Assembly: GCA_902769525.1 (NCBI GenBank)
Contig: CACXPG010000003.1
Location: 62,001-126,000 of the forward strand
Origin: an uncultured Bacteroidia bacterium
GTDB taxonomy: Bacteria; Bacteroidota; Bacteroidia; Bacteroidales; UBA932
Reading direction: 5' to 3'
DNA length: 64,000 nt
A program made the translations under genes and the position numbers. The notes under the pieces were generated by a model. That model was given only the letters and a program-made list of their open reading frames with translations. It was not told the origin of the DNA and made no database searches. Shown here piece by piece: positions 35,092 through 45,793 of the stretch; positions within the stretch are counted from its first letter, which is position 1, and every line of letters begins with the position of its first letter.

Positions 35092-35415
35092 CTAGGCCTC
35101 CTCCAGTTCAACATTGTTACCGGCCATCTCTGATTCAATAGCCTCCACTATCTCATCTATGATAGCATACGCCTGAGCGGAGTATTCGTCCTTCTCCGGA
35201 GCGACATTTACTGTCCTGGACTTCCTGCCGGAATAGTCCACTGACATGGAGATGTTTCCGATATTCTCGTCGGTCTCTTTCAGGTTCACCTGAGCGGTGT
35301 TGAGTTCTGTTACCTTGCCTTCTGAGTTAAGCGTAGCTGAGAAGTTGTTGGTCTTGAGCACCTCTCCTTCATAGGAGGCATTGACTCTTGTTTCTTTTGA
35401 ATTGATTTTAAGCAT
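35092..35415 (-). CDS. Small phage tail-region protein
   Basis: A 107-residue acidic protein with a beta-rich start (NFSATLNSEGKVTELNTAQV) and a helical acidic end (IIDEIVEAIESEMAGNNVELEEA). Its stop is 3 nt from the next start. Function unknown. Position suggests a fibre-associated or tail accessory protein. Confidence 0.6.
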   Translation of the reverse strand: MLKINSKETRVNASYEGEVLKTNNFSATLNSEGKVTELNTAQVNLKETDENIGNISMSVDYSGRKSRTVNVAPEKDEYSAQAYAIIDEIVEAIESEMAGNNVELEEA

Positions 35416-35437
35416 AATTGTAAATATTTTGGGTTAA

Positions 35438-36907
35438 TTAATTGGCGTGCGGTATTGTTGTAGAGTTAACATGAATGTTTCCTTCTGTTACATAGTTGTC
35501 TGTAGTGGAAACAGGGCTTCCGTAAGTGCCATAGCTCTGGAAGAAAGCACCGTCTTCGCATTCAATGGATTCGCTGTTGAGCTTCACAGGTGATGTGCCG
35601 GTGATTCTTGCCGAAATCGGTCCTCCGAACTGTATCCCGACTGGTTCGTTCTGTCGGCTGATTCCAGTGCAGACAATGGTAGTGATAAGCACTCCACCGT
35701 TAGGTATCGTGCCGCTGATCTGTGCATTGACATCCACATAGTATTTCTGGAGCGTTGTATCATAGGTTCCGGAGAAGGTGATAATTACCGTGTATGCTGT
35801 AGGCACGACAGGAGCATAACGGTTGGCATACCATTTAAGGTGATTGCTGTCCACTACCTGCACATAGGCAAATCCTTCCGACCCCTCGAAGTCATCATAT
35901 GGCACGCCATAGTAGAAGCCATCTGGCAGATTTGAGAGAGCCTTGTCATAAGCGTCTTCCACTGTCTCTCCGGACATCAATGCTGCACCCTGTAACCTTT
36001 CTGAATTTGCGATTGCACCTGCCATTGGGTCACCGGCATCGGTTTCCACGAAAAGACGATGCAATACACCTCCTGAACCGACTCCCTGAGAACTGCCCTG
36101 AGCGTACATATCTCTGGATATGAGCATGACATAAGGCGTTCCAGTCGTTGGGTCTGTGTTCACAAAGTCCGGTTGGCTCTGGAAGTAATAGACCTGTATG
36201 AAAGACATGGCTGCCTGCAGGGTAGCCTCTTTAGGTGTGGGGTTTATGTATGTTCCCTCCGAGTTGGTTGCTGATATCTTTAACCGAATGGCAGTTCCTG
36301 CAGACACACCGCCTAGGTCTCTTATCTTGGCAACGAACTGGGAGAGATGAGACTGTGCCGGAAGATATCTACGGTCCGTGGCGTCGCTGACAGCGAGATC
36401 TACACTATGAATCCAGGTCTCAACATCGTTGGCTACAGTATATATGTCTATGGTAAACTTGTCTGTAGCTACATAATAAGCGGAATCCAGGTTGCACAGA
36501 ACCTTGATGAAATTCGTGTATGCGGCTATTATATTGCCGGAGAACTCTGCGTGAGGCTTGGTATTCAGGCCCGCATCATTGAGCAGGTTGAAGAGCCTTC
36601 CAGCGTCATCCTTCTGCCATTTCTTGCCTATGCGCCCAGTGCCATGGTGGTTATAGTTATCGGAATCTTTTATTACACGCCCGACAAATACGGCATTGCC
36701 GTCTCCGTCGGTGTTGGTAATCAGGTCATCAAGATAGAACCTGTCGGCTACAATACCGGATTTCTGGGCCTCTGTGAGTCCCGAGGTATTGTAACCTTGA
36801 AGATAAGCCGCCAGCTGGAGTGCGAACTTGTGCAAGACTCCTTTGGTGCCGTCGCTCAGCTTGAGCATCTTGACCATTCTGCTGTATCTGTCTGCTGTTG
36901 CTCCCAT
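35438..36907 (-). CDS. Phage tail-associated protein
   Basis: A 489-residue protein in the tail-fibre block. The sequence is beta-rich and Gly/Asn/Thr-rich (LRLKISATNSEGTYINP-like stretches), as in receptor-binding or fibre proteins. No enzymatic motif was seen. It lies 6 nt after the large fibre gene and probably acts with it. Confidence 0.65.
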   Translation of the reverse strand: MGATADRYSRMVKMLKLSDGTKGVLHKFALQLAAYLQGYNTSGLTEAQKSGIVADRFYLDDLITNTDGDGNAVFVGRVIKDSDNYNHHGTGRIGKKWQKDDAGRLFNLLNDAGLNTKPHAEFSGNIIAAYTNFIKVLCNLDSAYYVATDKFTIDIYTVANDVETWIHSVDLAVSDATDRRYLPAQSHLSQFVAKIRDLGGVSAGTAIRLKISATNSEGTYINPTPKEATLQAAMSFIQVYYFQSQPDFVNTDPTTGTPYVMLISRDMYAQGSSQGVGSGGVLHRLFVETDAGDPMAGAIANSERLQGAALMSGETVEDAYDKALSNLPDGFYYGVPYDDFEGSEGFAYVQVVDSNHLKWYANRYAPVVPTAYTVIITFSGTYDTTLQKYYVDVNAQISGTIPNGGVLITTIVCTGISRQNEPVGIQFGGPISARITGTSPVKLNSESIECEDGAFFQSYGTYGSPVSTTDNYVTEGNIHVNSTTIPHAN

Positions 36908-36913
36908 AATCTG

Positions 36914-39900
36914 TTAATTTGCAAATGACCCACCGGTTAAATCAATATACTCAGCGACTTTACCTGCCGGCACAGATGACGGTTCTGAGGTTGGCACCAG
37001 AAACATATTGGTACAATCTATCTTCGGTGCGGTTACATGCTCTGTGACTGTGACAGACCGGAAGTGAGCGTCAGCATTAACACATTCGGTGATCTTTGTG
37101 AACATGCTCTCACTGTCAAGGTCAAGTAACTCGTAGCCGAAATTCATGATAGTGTCAGCATTGGCTATACTATTAGCATGTATAATAGAGTCTATGGCAA
37201 TCATTCCACCTTGGTAAAGAGCATCGGTGTCATTACAACTGCCTAACAGAATGTACATGTTGGCTGAACTTGTGTTACCATCTCTGGCAAATGCCACCCT
37301 CCCGGCAAAAGAACCTTCAATGGCACAGGACGGATATAGAGCGCAATAAGCTGTGGCTGTCAGGTTAAAGGCTCCTGCGCTTACCGTTATCGTACTGCTA
37401 GGAGACAGATTAAATGGACTGTATAGCACAATTTTGAATGTTACATAGGCTCCCATACTGGATGGTATCTTGATGGCGAAAGTTCTAGCTTTCTTGGTAT
37501 TCTGGATGGCGAAGCGAGCCACACCATAAAGCATAGTTCCTCCCATTGTGCCGGCACATTTGGTAGATACATTGATGGTGCTATACACATTTTTGAACGG
37601 ATAGATAGTATTGCCGCTGCGGTATCCTATGGAAAGCAGGTTGGTGCCTGTGGAAGAGCGGATAGTGCCGTCTGACCACAAGGTCATGGAGTAGTTCTTG
37701 GAACTGCCAAAGCGCAAATATGTCTGATAGCCGTCAAGGTAGAGATACTTGCTGTTTCCGGGCAAGTCGTAACCTATTGAGAGATTACCGCTGTTGCTCA
37801 TAAGCATCATCCTCTGGTTGAGCGTGCCGTTGTTGGCATATATGCTCTTATCAGACGAAGTGTCAAAGGTCACATAGCCTGTCAATGTACCTCCTGCAAG
37901 TGGAAGATAATTTGCAAGGCTCCTGTTCGTTCCGTTGGCTATGTCGTCCAGAGTCAGCGTGATATTGCCGGAGAGGGCCTTGCTGTTGATTGTACGGGTC
38001 GTTGGAACATAGTTGCTAAGTTTTCTTGTGCTGCCGTCAGTGACTTCATCAAGTGTGTATGATGGCTTGCTAGCTGTCTTAGCCCACGCTGGCACAGTCG
38101 GATCTGTCTCGGTGAAACTTGTAAGAGGAGTGATGGTGTTTTCGCCCAGGGTGATAGTTCCGTTCTGAATCTTTGCATCAGTTATGCCGTAACCGGAAAG
38201 TGTTGTTGGACGGGAGCCTATCTCACTCCAAGAATAAGACGGCTTGGTAGCCCCAAGGGCCCAAGAAGAGATGAGGTCGTTGCTGAAATCTGATAACTTG
38301 GTAGGTCTTCCTACGACATCTGACCATGAAGTAGTCAAGGCCGTGAGTTCCAATGGTATCAGCTTGCCATTCTTGAATACATACAGAGGGTTGTCATTTT
38401 TAAGCTGGACATAGTTAGCAGAACTATAACTTGGACCAATGTAAATGTAATAAGAACCATCTGTAAAGACTGAATTATAGTCTTGGCCATCTGTTTTCAA
38501 TGCAAATACATACCATGATGTATGAGTGGAGGTATCAAGGGTGAATAGACCACTATTCTCATCATAGCTTCCTTTAAGAAAAATATCGGCATATGCAGGA
38601 ACATTCGTGTTAAATGTGTATTGTCCTGTTGATAGAGGACATTCATTATATAAAAATGCTATAGCTGTTGTTGTTGCCGTAATGTTGGTCGTTGTATTAT
38701 AGTACACGATACCCTTCTTCGGGTTGATCGGAACTGTTGTCGGTGTTTTATCCACAATTGTTCCGCTGGTCTGGTTGGTGACAGTCAGCGGTACAATTTT
38801 TCCCTCTGCACTGTACCCACATAACTTATATCGGTACAAAGGGGTAGCTGTACTGTGTATATAAGTACGTTCATACGTTGAATATAACCTATCATATACG
38901 GTGCTGTCATAATATGCATCAGGCCATGCTCCTGTGTATAAGGTAGTAGAGCCTGCTATTGAGATGTTCTCAAAGTACACGAAATCTATCTTGGTGCCAG
39001 CCGGATAATGGGTTGTAAGACGACTTGTACCTCTAATATAAAGGTTGATAGTCTTGGTGGTCCCATCAGCAAAGGTCAATGTGAGGGAGGCGTTTCCGCT
39101 GCCTGCATAAGGGAGCCAGTAAGAAAACCTGTATCCAGATGTCATGTCTGAAGCTGTGGCTAGGTGACTGACTCCTGTCCAGGATCCGGTTACTGCCGTC
39201 TGGGTACCCATTATTAGTTCGCCATAAGCTCTGTTCCAGCCGGAAATCTGCTCATCAGAGACAAGCCTATGTGTAGCATCTTCGGTAAAAGCGGAGAGGG
39301 CCGTGGGCCTTGATGTAATCTCGGTCCAGGAATAGCTCGGTTTTGTCGCAGCTAAAGCCCAGGAGGAGATGATGTCATTTGTGAACTGAGATAGCTTTGT
39401 GGGCCTGCCGGTAATGGCAGACCAAGCCATTGAGGTCGGAATCTCGCTCTTCAGGGCATAATCAGCCAGGCTCTGGTGTTCTGTCAGGAACTTGGCATCT
39501 GCCTGAGCCTTCGTGTAATAGTTACTCAGGCTTTGGTGTGAAGTAAGATACCCTTGCTGCTGCACCCAAACCTCCGTAGCATATCCGGCTAAACTCTGAT
39601 GAGAGGTAAGGTACTGGCTGTGTGTATGGCTAGTGATGTTTCCTGTCAGGACATTCTCCACCATTGTCTTGGTGATGCCTTGCAGATAGTTCTTGGCTTC
39701 CACCCAGGACTTCAACGCATAGTTGGTCAGATCCACATTGAACTGGGCTGCAGAAGCTGGGTTGTAGGTAGTCTGAGTAACCCCGTTGATTTTCAAGGTC
39801 AGGTCTTTCAGATCTGCCGGAGTGACAGATCCGGACGGTTTAGCAAAAGAGCCATCATGAGAAATGAACTCAGCGACTTCTCCGGAAGCCAGGCTGAATC

Positions 39901-40231
39901 CGGCATCCGAAGGATCTATCTGTGGCACCACCAACACAGCCGGTCTGATGAGCTGTGAGTTGTGATCATGTATGGTGTTTGCCTTCTGATCCAAGAGAGT
40001 CTTGACCATCAGGGATGACATTGCATTGGTGTCAAGAAACTCTGAAACCGAAGCGTCTGAGGTGGTTTTGATAAGGTCAGCGATGCGGATATATCCGGAA
40101 AGATCCACATCAGCACCAGCACCTCCTCCAGGGGAGAAAGCACCGCTGCCAGCAGCTATGTTAGCTTCTCTTCTTTTCTTGGATCTCGGCTGAGCTGGCC
40201 AGCCCAGCACCTGATAATTATAACTTCCCAT
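36914..40231 (-). CDS. Large tail-fibre protein with internal repeats
   Basis: An 1105-residue protein, the probable receptor-binding fibre. Near residues 180-350 are repeated units such as HQSLAGYATEVWV, LTSHQSLSNYY, LTEHQSLADYALKS, a collagen-like fibre spacing. A unit of the form WSxIxGRPTKLSxF with NDxISSWALxATKPSYSW occurs at about 270-320 and again at 640-680, also visible as a DNA repeat (38230-38340 against 39300-39430). The C-terminal third is beta-rich. It lies between the baseplate-like protein gene and the second fibre-type gene. Confidence 0.8.
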   Translation of the reverse strand: MGSYNYQVLGWPAQPRSKKRREANIAAGSGAFSPGGGAGADVDLSGYIRIADLIKTTSDASVSEFLDTNAMSSLMVKTLLDQKANTIHDHNSQLIRPAVLVVPQIDPSDAGFSLASGEVAEFISHDGSFAKPSGSVTPADLKDLTLKINGVTQTTYNPASAAQFNVDLTNYALKSWVEAKNYLQGITKTMVENVLTGNITSHTHSQYLTSHQSLAGYATEVWVQQQGYLTSHQSLSNYYTKAQADAKFLTEHQSLADYALKSEIPTSMAWSAITGRPTKLSQFTNDIISSWALAATKPSYSWTEITSRPTALSAFTEDATHRLVSDEQISGWNRAYGELIMGTQTAVTGSWTGVSHLATASDMTSGYRFSYWLPYAGSGNASLTLTFADGTTKTINLYIRGTSRLTTHYPAGTKIDFVYFENISIAGSTTLYTGAWPDAYYDSTVYDRLYSTYERTYIHSTATPLYRYKLCGYSAEGKIVPLTVTNQTSGTIVDKTPTTVPINPKKGIVYYNTTTNITATTTAIAFLYNECPLSTGQYTFNTNVPAYADIFLKGSYDENSGLFTLDTSTHTSWYVFALKTDGQDYNSVFTDGSYYIYIGPSYSSANYVQLKNDNPLYVFKNGKLIPLELTALTTSWSDVVGRPTKLSDFSNDLISSWALGATKPSYSWSEIGSRPTTLSGYGITDAKIQNGTITLGENTITPLTSFTETDPTVPAWAKTASKPSYTLDEVTDGSTRKLSNYVPTTRTINSKALSGNITLTLDDIANGTNRSLANYLPLAGGTLTGYVTFDTSSDKSIYANNGTLNQRMMLMSNSGNLSIGYDLPGNSKYLYLDGYQTYLRFGSSKNYSMTLWSDGTIRSSTGTNLLSIGYRSGNTIYPFKNVYSTINVSTKCAGTMGGTMLYGVARFAIQNTKKARTFAIKIPSSMGAYVTFKIVLYSPFNLSPSSTITVSAGAFNLTATAYCALYPSCAIEGSFAGRVAFARDGNTSSANMYILLGSCNDTDALYQGGMIAIDSIIHANSIANADTIMNFGYELLDLDSESMFTKITECVNADAHFRSVTVTEHVTAPKIDCTNMFLVPTSEPSSVPAGKVAEYIDLTGGSFAN

Positions 40232-40233
40232 AA

Positions 40234-42363
40234 CTAATCCTCCTCTTCATCATATTCTATGGCATCATAGACATCCTTGGATATCTGGCATAGTTCTATC
40301 TCTGAGCATCCCTGCTTTACGTCCTGCCTTTCAGCCATGAGGGCAAACAGGTCAAGAGTGGCTCTGTCAGTGTAAGTGTTGAAGCCTGTTGTTGCCAGTA
40401 CCGTTCCGGAGAGTTTCGTGTGCCTGGATGCGTAGTGAGAGTACATTGTTCCTATCAGAAGCTGCTCAAGCGTTCCGGAATGGTTGTTTCTTGTGTATTC
40501 TTCCATTATGGCCCCAGAGGTATTGTCCATAATAAACCCCTTGGCCATCGTGATATTCTTTTTGGTTGTGCCGATAATGGTATCTATGGAGAGTTCTTCT
40601 TTGGCAGAGCGGTTTAGCCAAGCTTTAATCTCGATATCCTCTTTATCAATGCTCTCACCATACTGATCTATAAGTTCAATTTTTGGGTCTTTGTATAATA
40701 CCCAATGGCAATTATCGTAGTTTACAGATTTGACTTCACGGTTATTGTCATAGATGACCACGCCTGTCCCAAAGACCAGCTCCAGCCATCCGTCAGCTTG
40801 AGGGAAATCAATTCTTTGGCCCTCGTTATTGTGAGTAAACGATTTTGGGAGCTCCCTAGTTGTTATGCCGATGCATCTTTTGTTAGAAACATATCCGTTT
40901 AGACCTGTCTGTTTTTTCCGGTCTTGTTCGTCGTACCAGCAGAGCCAGGCATCGCCCCAATTCGCTTCACCGGCAACCCAAGTTCCGTTATCACTTCTGC
41001 TTGAGGAGTCTTTTATACCCTTATTGTAATAATGATACAGAGCATTCCCTTCAGCATCTCTTAGAGTAAGTTTTATTGGGATGTATGCAAAGTTTGCTCT
41101 GAGAATCTGAGAGTCCATCTTCTTTTCCTCGTTGAACTCGGATGCCTGTTCAAAAGGATTGTATCTCGGATCAAAGAGAAGGTCAACAGTCAGCTTCAGC
41201 TTGTTTTTGGTCAAGGCTCCTCCCCTGTATGTTATCCATGGCTTTTCCGGACAGGCAAAGAGAGCTCCTGCAGAGATGTTAGCTGTTGGCGCATTTAGTT
41301 TTCGTTCATATCCGTCCAGCCAGGAGCCGTTGTGATAGCTTGAACCCATATGTCCAATGTCTATCGTCCAGGCTATGCCATACGACTCATCTCCCGACGC
41401 TTTGGGGATGACATGGTAAAACTTGGCGTTGCTGTTTTTCAGCTCCAGACCGGTAGCCACTGAGCCAAAGTTGATGTCAAAGCCTGGCAGACTGTCCGAT
41501 CCGTCATAATCATAATTAACGTGAAAGTCCGGAGAGCTCGGCACATAAGACTTCTCTTTTATCTTTGAGGCAATAAGGTCTGTTACCTGGTAAGGGGAGA
41601 AATTAATCTTGATTTTGTTGTACACCGAATCAACTCCAAGGGTTGCGTCGTCACTATCCCACACGACTTCCTCTGAGGCCACATCGCAGAGAGCGTTCCA
41701 GTCCCATAGATATATCTTTCCGGCTTTCTGCCTTAAATGCAGGTCGTATGGTTTCAGAACTCCCTCCAGCACTTCCATCAGGCTCAATGGCTCTCCATCT
41801 TCATCATAGAAGTTGTCGCAGATAATCTTTTCATTGGCCAGGAGATTCTCTGGAGTCACTCCAGATCTGCTGGTGGATATATGCTGAACCAGTTCACCAT
41901 ACTGAATGCCTGTTGCCTCAAGGCAGGCATCAAGCACCTGTCTTATGGTCATGAAGCCTGCAAGAGAACAGTCTTTGCGTTCCAGAACGGCAAAGTCAGA
42001 GAAAGTCAGTTCTACATCGTAGTTCTTCTCGTATGAGTATGGCTCTTCGTATAGCTCGGTGTCAAGGGTCCCGCTCCAGTACAGTGCCCCGTTGCGATAG
42101 ACGTCCAGCCTTACTGCACCAACCTCTATTTGGTACATATCTATGAACTGACGGTCTCTGTCGCTGTTGAGGACAAGAGTTGCCGCAGAACCCATAACCG
42201 TATCTGTCTTCTCAATGGAATGCCAGTCAATGACAACTGGGCTCTCTCCCTGAAGGGTTATCTCCTCAGGGGTGAAGGCAGCCGCTGCTTCCTGGAGGAT
42301 TTCCACCCTCCAGAGCACCTGTGTGGTGTCATAGAACTCAGAATAATACCTCAGATACTTCAT
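40234..42363 (-). CDS. Phage baseplate/tail protein
   Basis: A 709-residue protein from ATG 42363 (an extended frame to 42411 runs into the tape-measure gene). It opens with MKYLRYYSEFYDTTQVLWRVE and shows the pattern of distal-tail or hub proteins: a long beta-rich N-terminal third with DLHLRQKAGKIYLWDWNAL and later mixed domains. It lies between tape measure and fibre genes, where hub and baseplate proteins sit. The start is 1 nt after the tape-measure stop. Confidence 0.7.
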   Translation of the reverse strand: MKYLRYYSEFYDTTQVLWRVEILQEAAAAFTPEEITLQGESPVVIDWHSIEKTDTVMGSAATLVLNSDRDRQFIDMYQIEVGAVRLDVYRNGALYWSGTLDTELYEEPYSYEKNYDVELTFSDFAVLERKDCSLAGFMTIRQVLDACLEATGIQYGELVQHISTSRSGVTPENLLANEKIICDNFYDEDGEPLSLMEVLEGVLKPYDLHLRQKAGKIYLWDWNALCDVASEEVVWDSDDATLGVDSVYNKIKINFSPYQVTDLIASKIKEKSYVPSSPDFHVNYDYDGSDSLPGFDINFGSVATGLELKNSNAKFYHVIPKASGDESYGIAWTIDIGHMGSSYHNGSWLDGYERKLNAPTANISAGALFACPEKPWITYRGGALTKNKLKLTVDLLFDPRYNPFEQASEFNEEKKMDSQILRANFAYIPIKLTLRDAEGNALYHYYNKGIKDSSSRSDNGTWVAGEANWGDAWLCWYDEQDRKKQTGLNGYVSNKRCIGITTRELPKSFTHNNEGQRIDFPQADGWLELVFGTGVVIYDNNREVKSVNYDNCHWVLYKDPKIELIDQYGESIDKEDIEIKAWLNRSAKEELSIDTIIGTTKKNITMAKGFIMDNTSGAIMEEYTRNNHSGTLEQLLIGTMYSHYASRHTKLSGTVLATTGFNTYTDRATLDLFALMAERQDVKQGCSEIELCQISKDVYDAIEYDEEED

Positions 42364-42364
42364 A

Positions 42365-45300
42365 CTATGTTCTGCTGCGGTAATGTGATTCTTTGCCGAG
42401 GACTCCAACAAGGTTTCTTCCCTCGATGCGGAAAGTCACTCTGCCACCGAATCCAGCTGGTTCATTCAGCATTCCCTTTAGTTTGTCCAATGGTGCAACC
42501 ACCTCTGGATTGTGGGAAGCTCCGGAATATTCACCGAATAATCCCAAGGTAGGACCATAGGCAATACCTCCGTCTGCAAACTTCGGAAGACTGAACATAA
42601 GGGCCAGCATGGCTGCTACCAGTGCTGCGCCGATAGCAAAACCAACAAAAGGAATGCTTGAATGCGCTGCCATAAGCCCAGAAGCGGTTGCTCCAACATT
42701 AGCGGTAGTCTCCGCACTTTTAGCAGCAGCCGCTGACTGAGACGCCGCTACCTCCATACCTGCTCCTGTGACAGCTTGAGTTCCCGTAGTAATATCTTGG
42801 GCTCCCTCTATCTGCTTAGCTGTTGTTTGGGCTTTCGTTACGCCAGTCAACATCTTCACTATCTCAATTATTTGGCTGATGCTCTGATAAAGACTGATGG
42901 TGCTGTCTATGATACCGGATATCTTCTTCCATGCATTACCCTGTCCCTTGATAGCCTCTGTCATTCCTTCAATGCTGTTGCCCAATCCTTTGACGGTACC
43001 CCAGCTCTGGATCATTCCCTTGTCAGTCTTGAGCAAGTCCTTGTAATAACCCACATACTGATTCCGCAGATCCTTCAGGGCTTTTTTCTGGTCTTCTGTG
43101 GCAGAAGGATCATTCATCATCTGTTGAATCTCCCTGATCTTTTGAGCCACACCATCCAAGCCAATAAGCTCTAGCTTCATCTTCAGCGATTTGCCCTCAA
43201 GACCGTTTAGCTGACTTGTTTCCGCCTGCATATCAACAATAGTCTCTTGAGTTGTTACATAAGTTTTACCTAATGCCTTGTCTCTTTCTCTCTCAAGCGC
43301 TTTCTTTTGCCACTCATTTTCTGCTTGATCTATGAGCTTGTTGTATTTATCGTTGATGGCTGCTTTTCGGGCCTGATAATCCCCATATTGAGACAGATAC
43401 TCTACTCTGTCTTTTTCGGCCTGTTCATTACTCTTTTTGTCAAGTATGGCCTGTTTCTCATTATATTTCTGACTAATTGCAAGAGCCTTTGCGGTAGCTT
43501 CCTCTTCAATCTTTAATAAATTGGAATTGGTTTTAGGATCTGCATCATACTTAAACCCCTTAAGACTGCCCTTGTTTTTCTCTTTATACAGAGCTTTCTG
43601 ATAATCTTCATCTTTCTTAATCATTTGATTATACCATGCAGCAAGATCTGCCTCTTCCTGCTTTCTTTGTTGCTCCAGTGTGGCATTCTCCTTATCCTTC
43701 CCTTCTTCCATAGCTTCAATGCGCACAGCAGAAAGATCTTCTTCTCTTTTCCTCTGAGAGGTTTTGAGGGATTCATCAAGCGAGTATTCATAACTCTCTT
43801 TGATATGGGCCTGTTTTTCAGCCGATGTCAGTTTCTTGCCAGTACTTGGATTATATCCATAGTCCTTGAGCTGCTTTGCATAATTATCTACTTCTTTCTG
43901 TGCAGTGTCGACATCAGCCCTTGTTCCGTTCTTTTTGGCATTGTTAAGTTTCTTAAGTGCATCCTGATAAGCTTTTTTTGTATCAGATAACCATTTCTTG
44001 AAGGTTTCTTTATTACCTTCTGAATTGTCGGTTACTGCAGATTTCTTAAGTTCGTCCAGATAACCTTTCATGAAGGCATCATACTCATCTTCTTGTTTGA
44101 GCGTTTTTTCCTGTTTCTCCTGAAGAATGTGCACTGCTTTCCCCAAGTCGTCAAGATCAACATCATTCTTTCCCAGAACACCACCCATAAAAGACTCCTC
44201 TCCTAGACTACCATTCTTTATACCATTCATCACAGCCTGAGAATCCCATCCGCGATTACCTTTCATACGCTGCATTATATACTGATATAGTTTTCCCTGC
44301 GTATCTGATGTCAAGGTATTTCCATTATTGTCTCGAACATTGCCGATGGCTTTTACAAGTTCTTCTGTGGCCTTGGTTTCTTTCTTTTTCGCTTTTGAGA
44401 CATATTCAGACTTCATTTCAGCGGCCACCTTATCTACTATGGCAACCTTAGCCTTTCTATATGCCTCTGCAACCTCATTGACTTTGCTTTTTTCGTCAAG
44501 CAACTTGCCAGCGTATTCTCCATACTTTTCGTTGAAGGTATTAATAGCTTGTTGCCTTTCAGCCTGACTGGCTGTAGTGGAATTGATCTTGTTTATAAGT
44601 TCGTCAAGCTCACTGGTTTCTTCTTTGACTCTTGATGTGAGTTCTGTTTGGGTTCTGGCAAGTTCCTCATTTTTATGTCCCCAAAAGCCGAGAGCATAGG
44701 CCATTCCTCCGATTATTGCGGCCGCAACTGCAGCGATGATTAAATAGAGCGCACCAATAGCTACTTTTAAAGCTATTGTGGCGGCAGTCAAGGATTTTGT
44801 TCCAAATACTCCAGCCCAAATAGACGTATTGGAAAGTTTTTGTGCAGCGGATTGAACGTTGAGAGCCGCCGCCAAACCAGATGTATGCGTCTTGGCGGTC
44901 ACAGTAGCCTGCGTGAAGGCTGATATTGCCGCTTTGAGTCTGCTCCATCCTGTCACGACATTCGTAACGTTAGAAAGTAAAGTCATGACGGGCATAATGG
45001 ACTGGACAACTCCGCCAAGTTTTTCTTTCAGGTCTCCGAGGGAATTATTCAGCTGTTTAATGCGACCAGCTGGAGTCTTGGCCAGCTCTTCATTCATTCC
45101 TCCTACAGCTTCAGTAACTACTTGAGCCAACACTGCCGCTCTTTCACTTTCGGTGCCATAGAGAAGTATGCGTTTCTGAGCCTCATCAAACTTATAGCCG
45201 TATCTAGACAGGGCCTCAGTCTGACCGTTCATGACCTTGCCGAGCATTGAGGCAATCTGCGTAGCACTCTCAGCACTGGCACCAAGACCATACTGCTGCG

Positions 45301-45754
45301 CAACCATATCGTTCATTACTGGAATCAATGTCTTCAGATTGTCAGACATTGTAAGATATGTAGCCAGCTCTTGTGAGGCAGCTAATTGCACCTCATCACC
45401 AATGACTCCAAGCTTCTGCTGCTCTGAACAAAGCTGTTTGATTGACTCAATCTCAGCATCGGAAGCTCCCATAGTATTGCGCATGGCCTGAGCTAGTTTG
45501 GTTTCTGCTACCTGTTGCTCAGCGTAAGCAGCACTCAAATCCTGGAAGGCTCCAGATAGTTGTTGTACAACAGAACCAAGACTCTCCATAATTTGAGTCT
45601 TGGAGGCCAGATTCACCATTTTAGAGTCAAGAGTTCTAGCATTTTCTAGAACGTTTTTCAATGCCGCACTAGCACTTTTTAGGTCCAATTCTAGAATATT
45701 GAACTTTTCTGCTCCATCCAGTCTGAATTTTATTGCAACCGTTCCGCTTGTCAT
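42365..45754 (-). CDS. Tail tape-measure protein
   Basis: A 1129-residue protein that sets tail length. It has the typical layout: long helical and coiled-coil parts rich in Lys, Glu and Ala (GTRADVDTAQKEVDNYAK and similar), N-terminal repeats around SAAYAEQQVAETKLAQAM, a hydrophobic middle (AAVAAAIIGGMAYALGFWG), and a hydrophobic Ala-rich stretch near the end (ASGLMAAHSSIPFVGFAIGA). It follows the two-frame chaperone genes. A small gene on the other strand (45794) interrupts the distance to them. Confidence 0.85.
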   Translation of the reverse strand: MTSGTVAIKFRLDGAEKFNILELDLKSASAALKNVLENARTLDSKMVNLASKTQIMESLGSVVQQLSGAFQDLSAAYAEQQVAETKLAQAMRNTMGASDAEIESIKQLCSEQQKLGVIGDEVQLAASQELATYLTMSDNLKTLIPVMNDMVAQQYGLGASAESATQIASMLGKVMNGQTEALSRYGYKFDEAQKRILLYGTESERAAVLAQVVTEAVGGMNEELAKTPAGRIKQLNNSLGDLKEKLGGVVQSIMPVMTLLSNVTNVVTGWSRLKAAISAFTQATVTAKTHTSGLAAALNVQSAAQKLSNTSIWAGVFGTKSLTAATIALKVAIGALYLIIAAVAAAIIGGMAYALGFWGHKNEELARTQTELTSRVKEETSELDELINKINSTTASQAERQQAINTFNEKYGEYAGKLLDEKSKVNEVAEAYRKAKVAIVDKVAAEMKSEYVSKAKKKETKATEELVKAIGNVRDNNGNTLTSDTQGKLYQYIMQRMKGNRGWDSQAVMNGIKNGSLGEESFMGGVLGKNDVDLDDLGKAVHILQEKQEKTLKQEDEYDAFMKGYLDELKKSAVTDNSEGNKETFKKWLSDTKKAYQDALKKLNNAKKNGTRADVDTAQKEVDNYAKQLKDYGYNPSTGKKLTSAEKQAHIKESYEYSLDESLKTSQRKREEDLSAVRIEAMEEGKDKENATLEQQRKQEEADLAAWYNQMIKKDEDYQKALYKEKNKGSLKGFKYDADPKTNSNLLKIEEEATAKALAISQKYNEKQAILDKKSNEQAEKDRVEYLSQYGDYQARKAAINDKYNKLIDQAENEWQKKALERERDKALGKTYVTTQETIVDMQAETSQLNGLEGKSLKMKLELIGLDGVAQKIREIQQMMNDPSATEDQKKALKDLRNQYVGYYKDLLKTDKGMIQSWGTVKGLGNSIEGMTEAIKGQGNAWKKISGIIDSTISLYQSISQIIEIVKMLTGVTKAQTTAKQIEGAQDITTGTQAVTGAGMEVAASQSAAAAKSAETTANVGATASGLMAAHSSIPFVGFAIGAALVAAMLALMFSLPKFADGGIAYGPTLGLFGEYSGASHNPEVVAPLDKLKGMLNEPAGFGGRVTFRIEGRNLVGVLGKESHYRSRT

Positions 45755-45777
45755 TGGTATAAATTTTGTTATATTTG
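45748..45777 (+). promoter_or_regulatory. Promoter of the rightward small gene inside the tail operon
   Basis: TTG (45748-45750), 19 bases, TATATTTG (45770-45777), facing rightward against the surrounding phage genes. Confidence 0.7.
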
Positions 45778-45793
45778 CATAAACGATAGGACT

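Noticed and set aside
36347-36928. 193-residue frame antisense to the tail protein gene
   Set aside because: A shadow of a well-supported phage gene.
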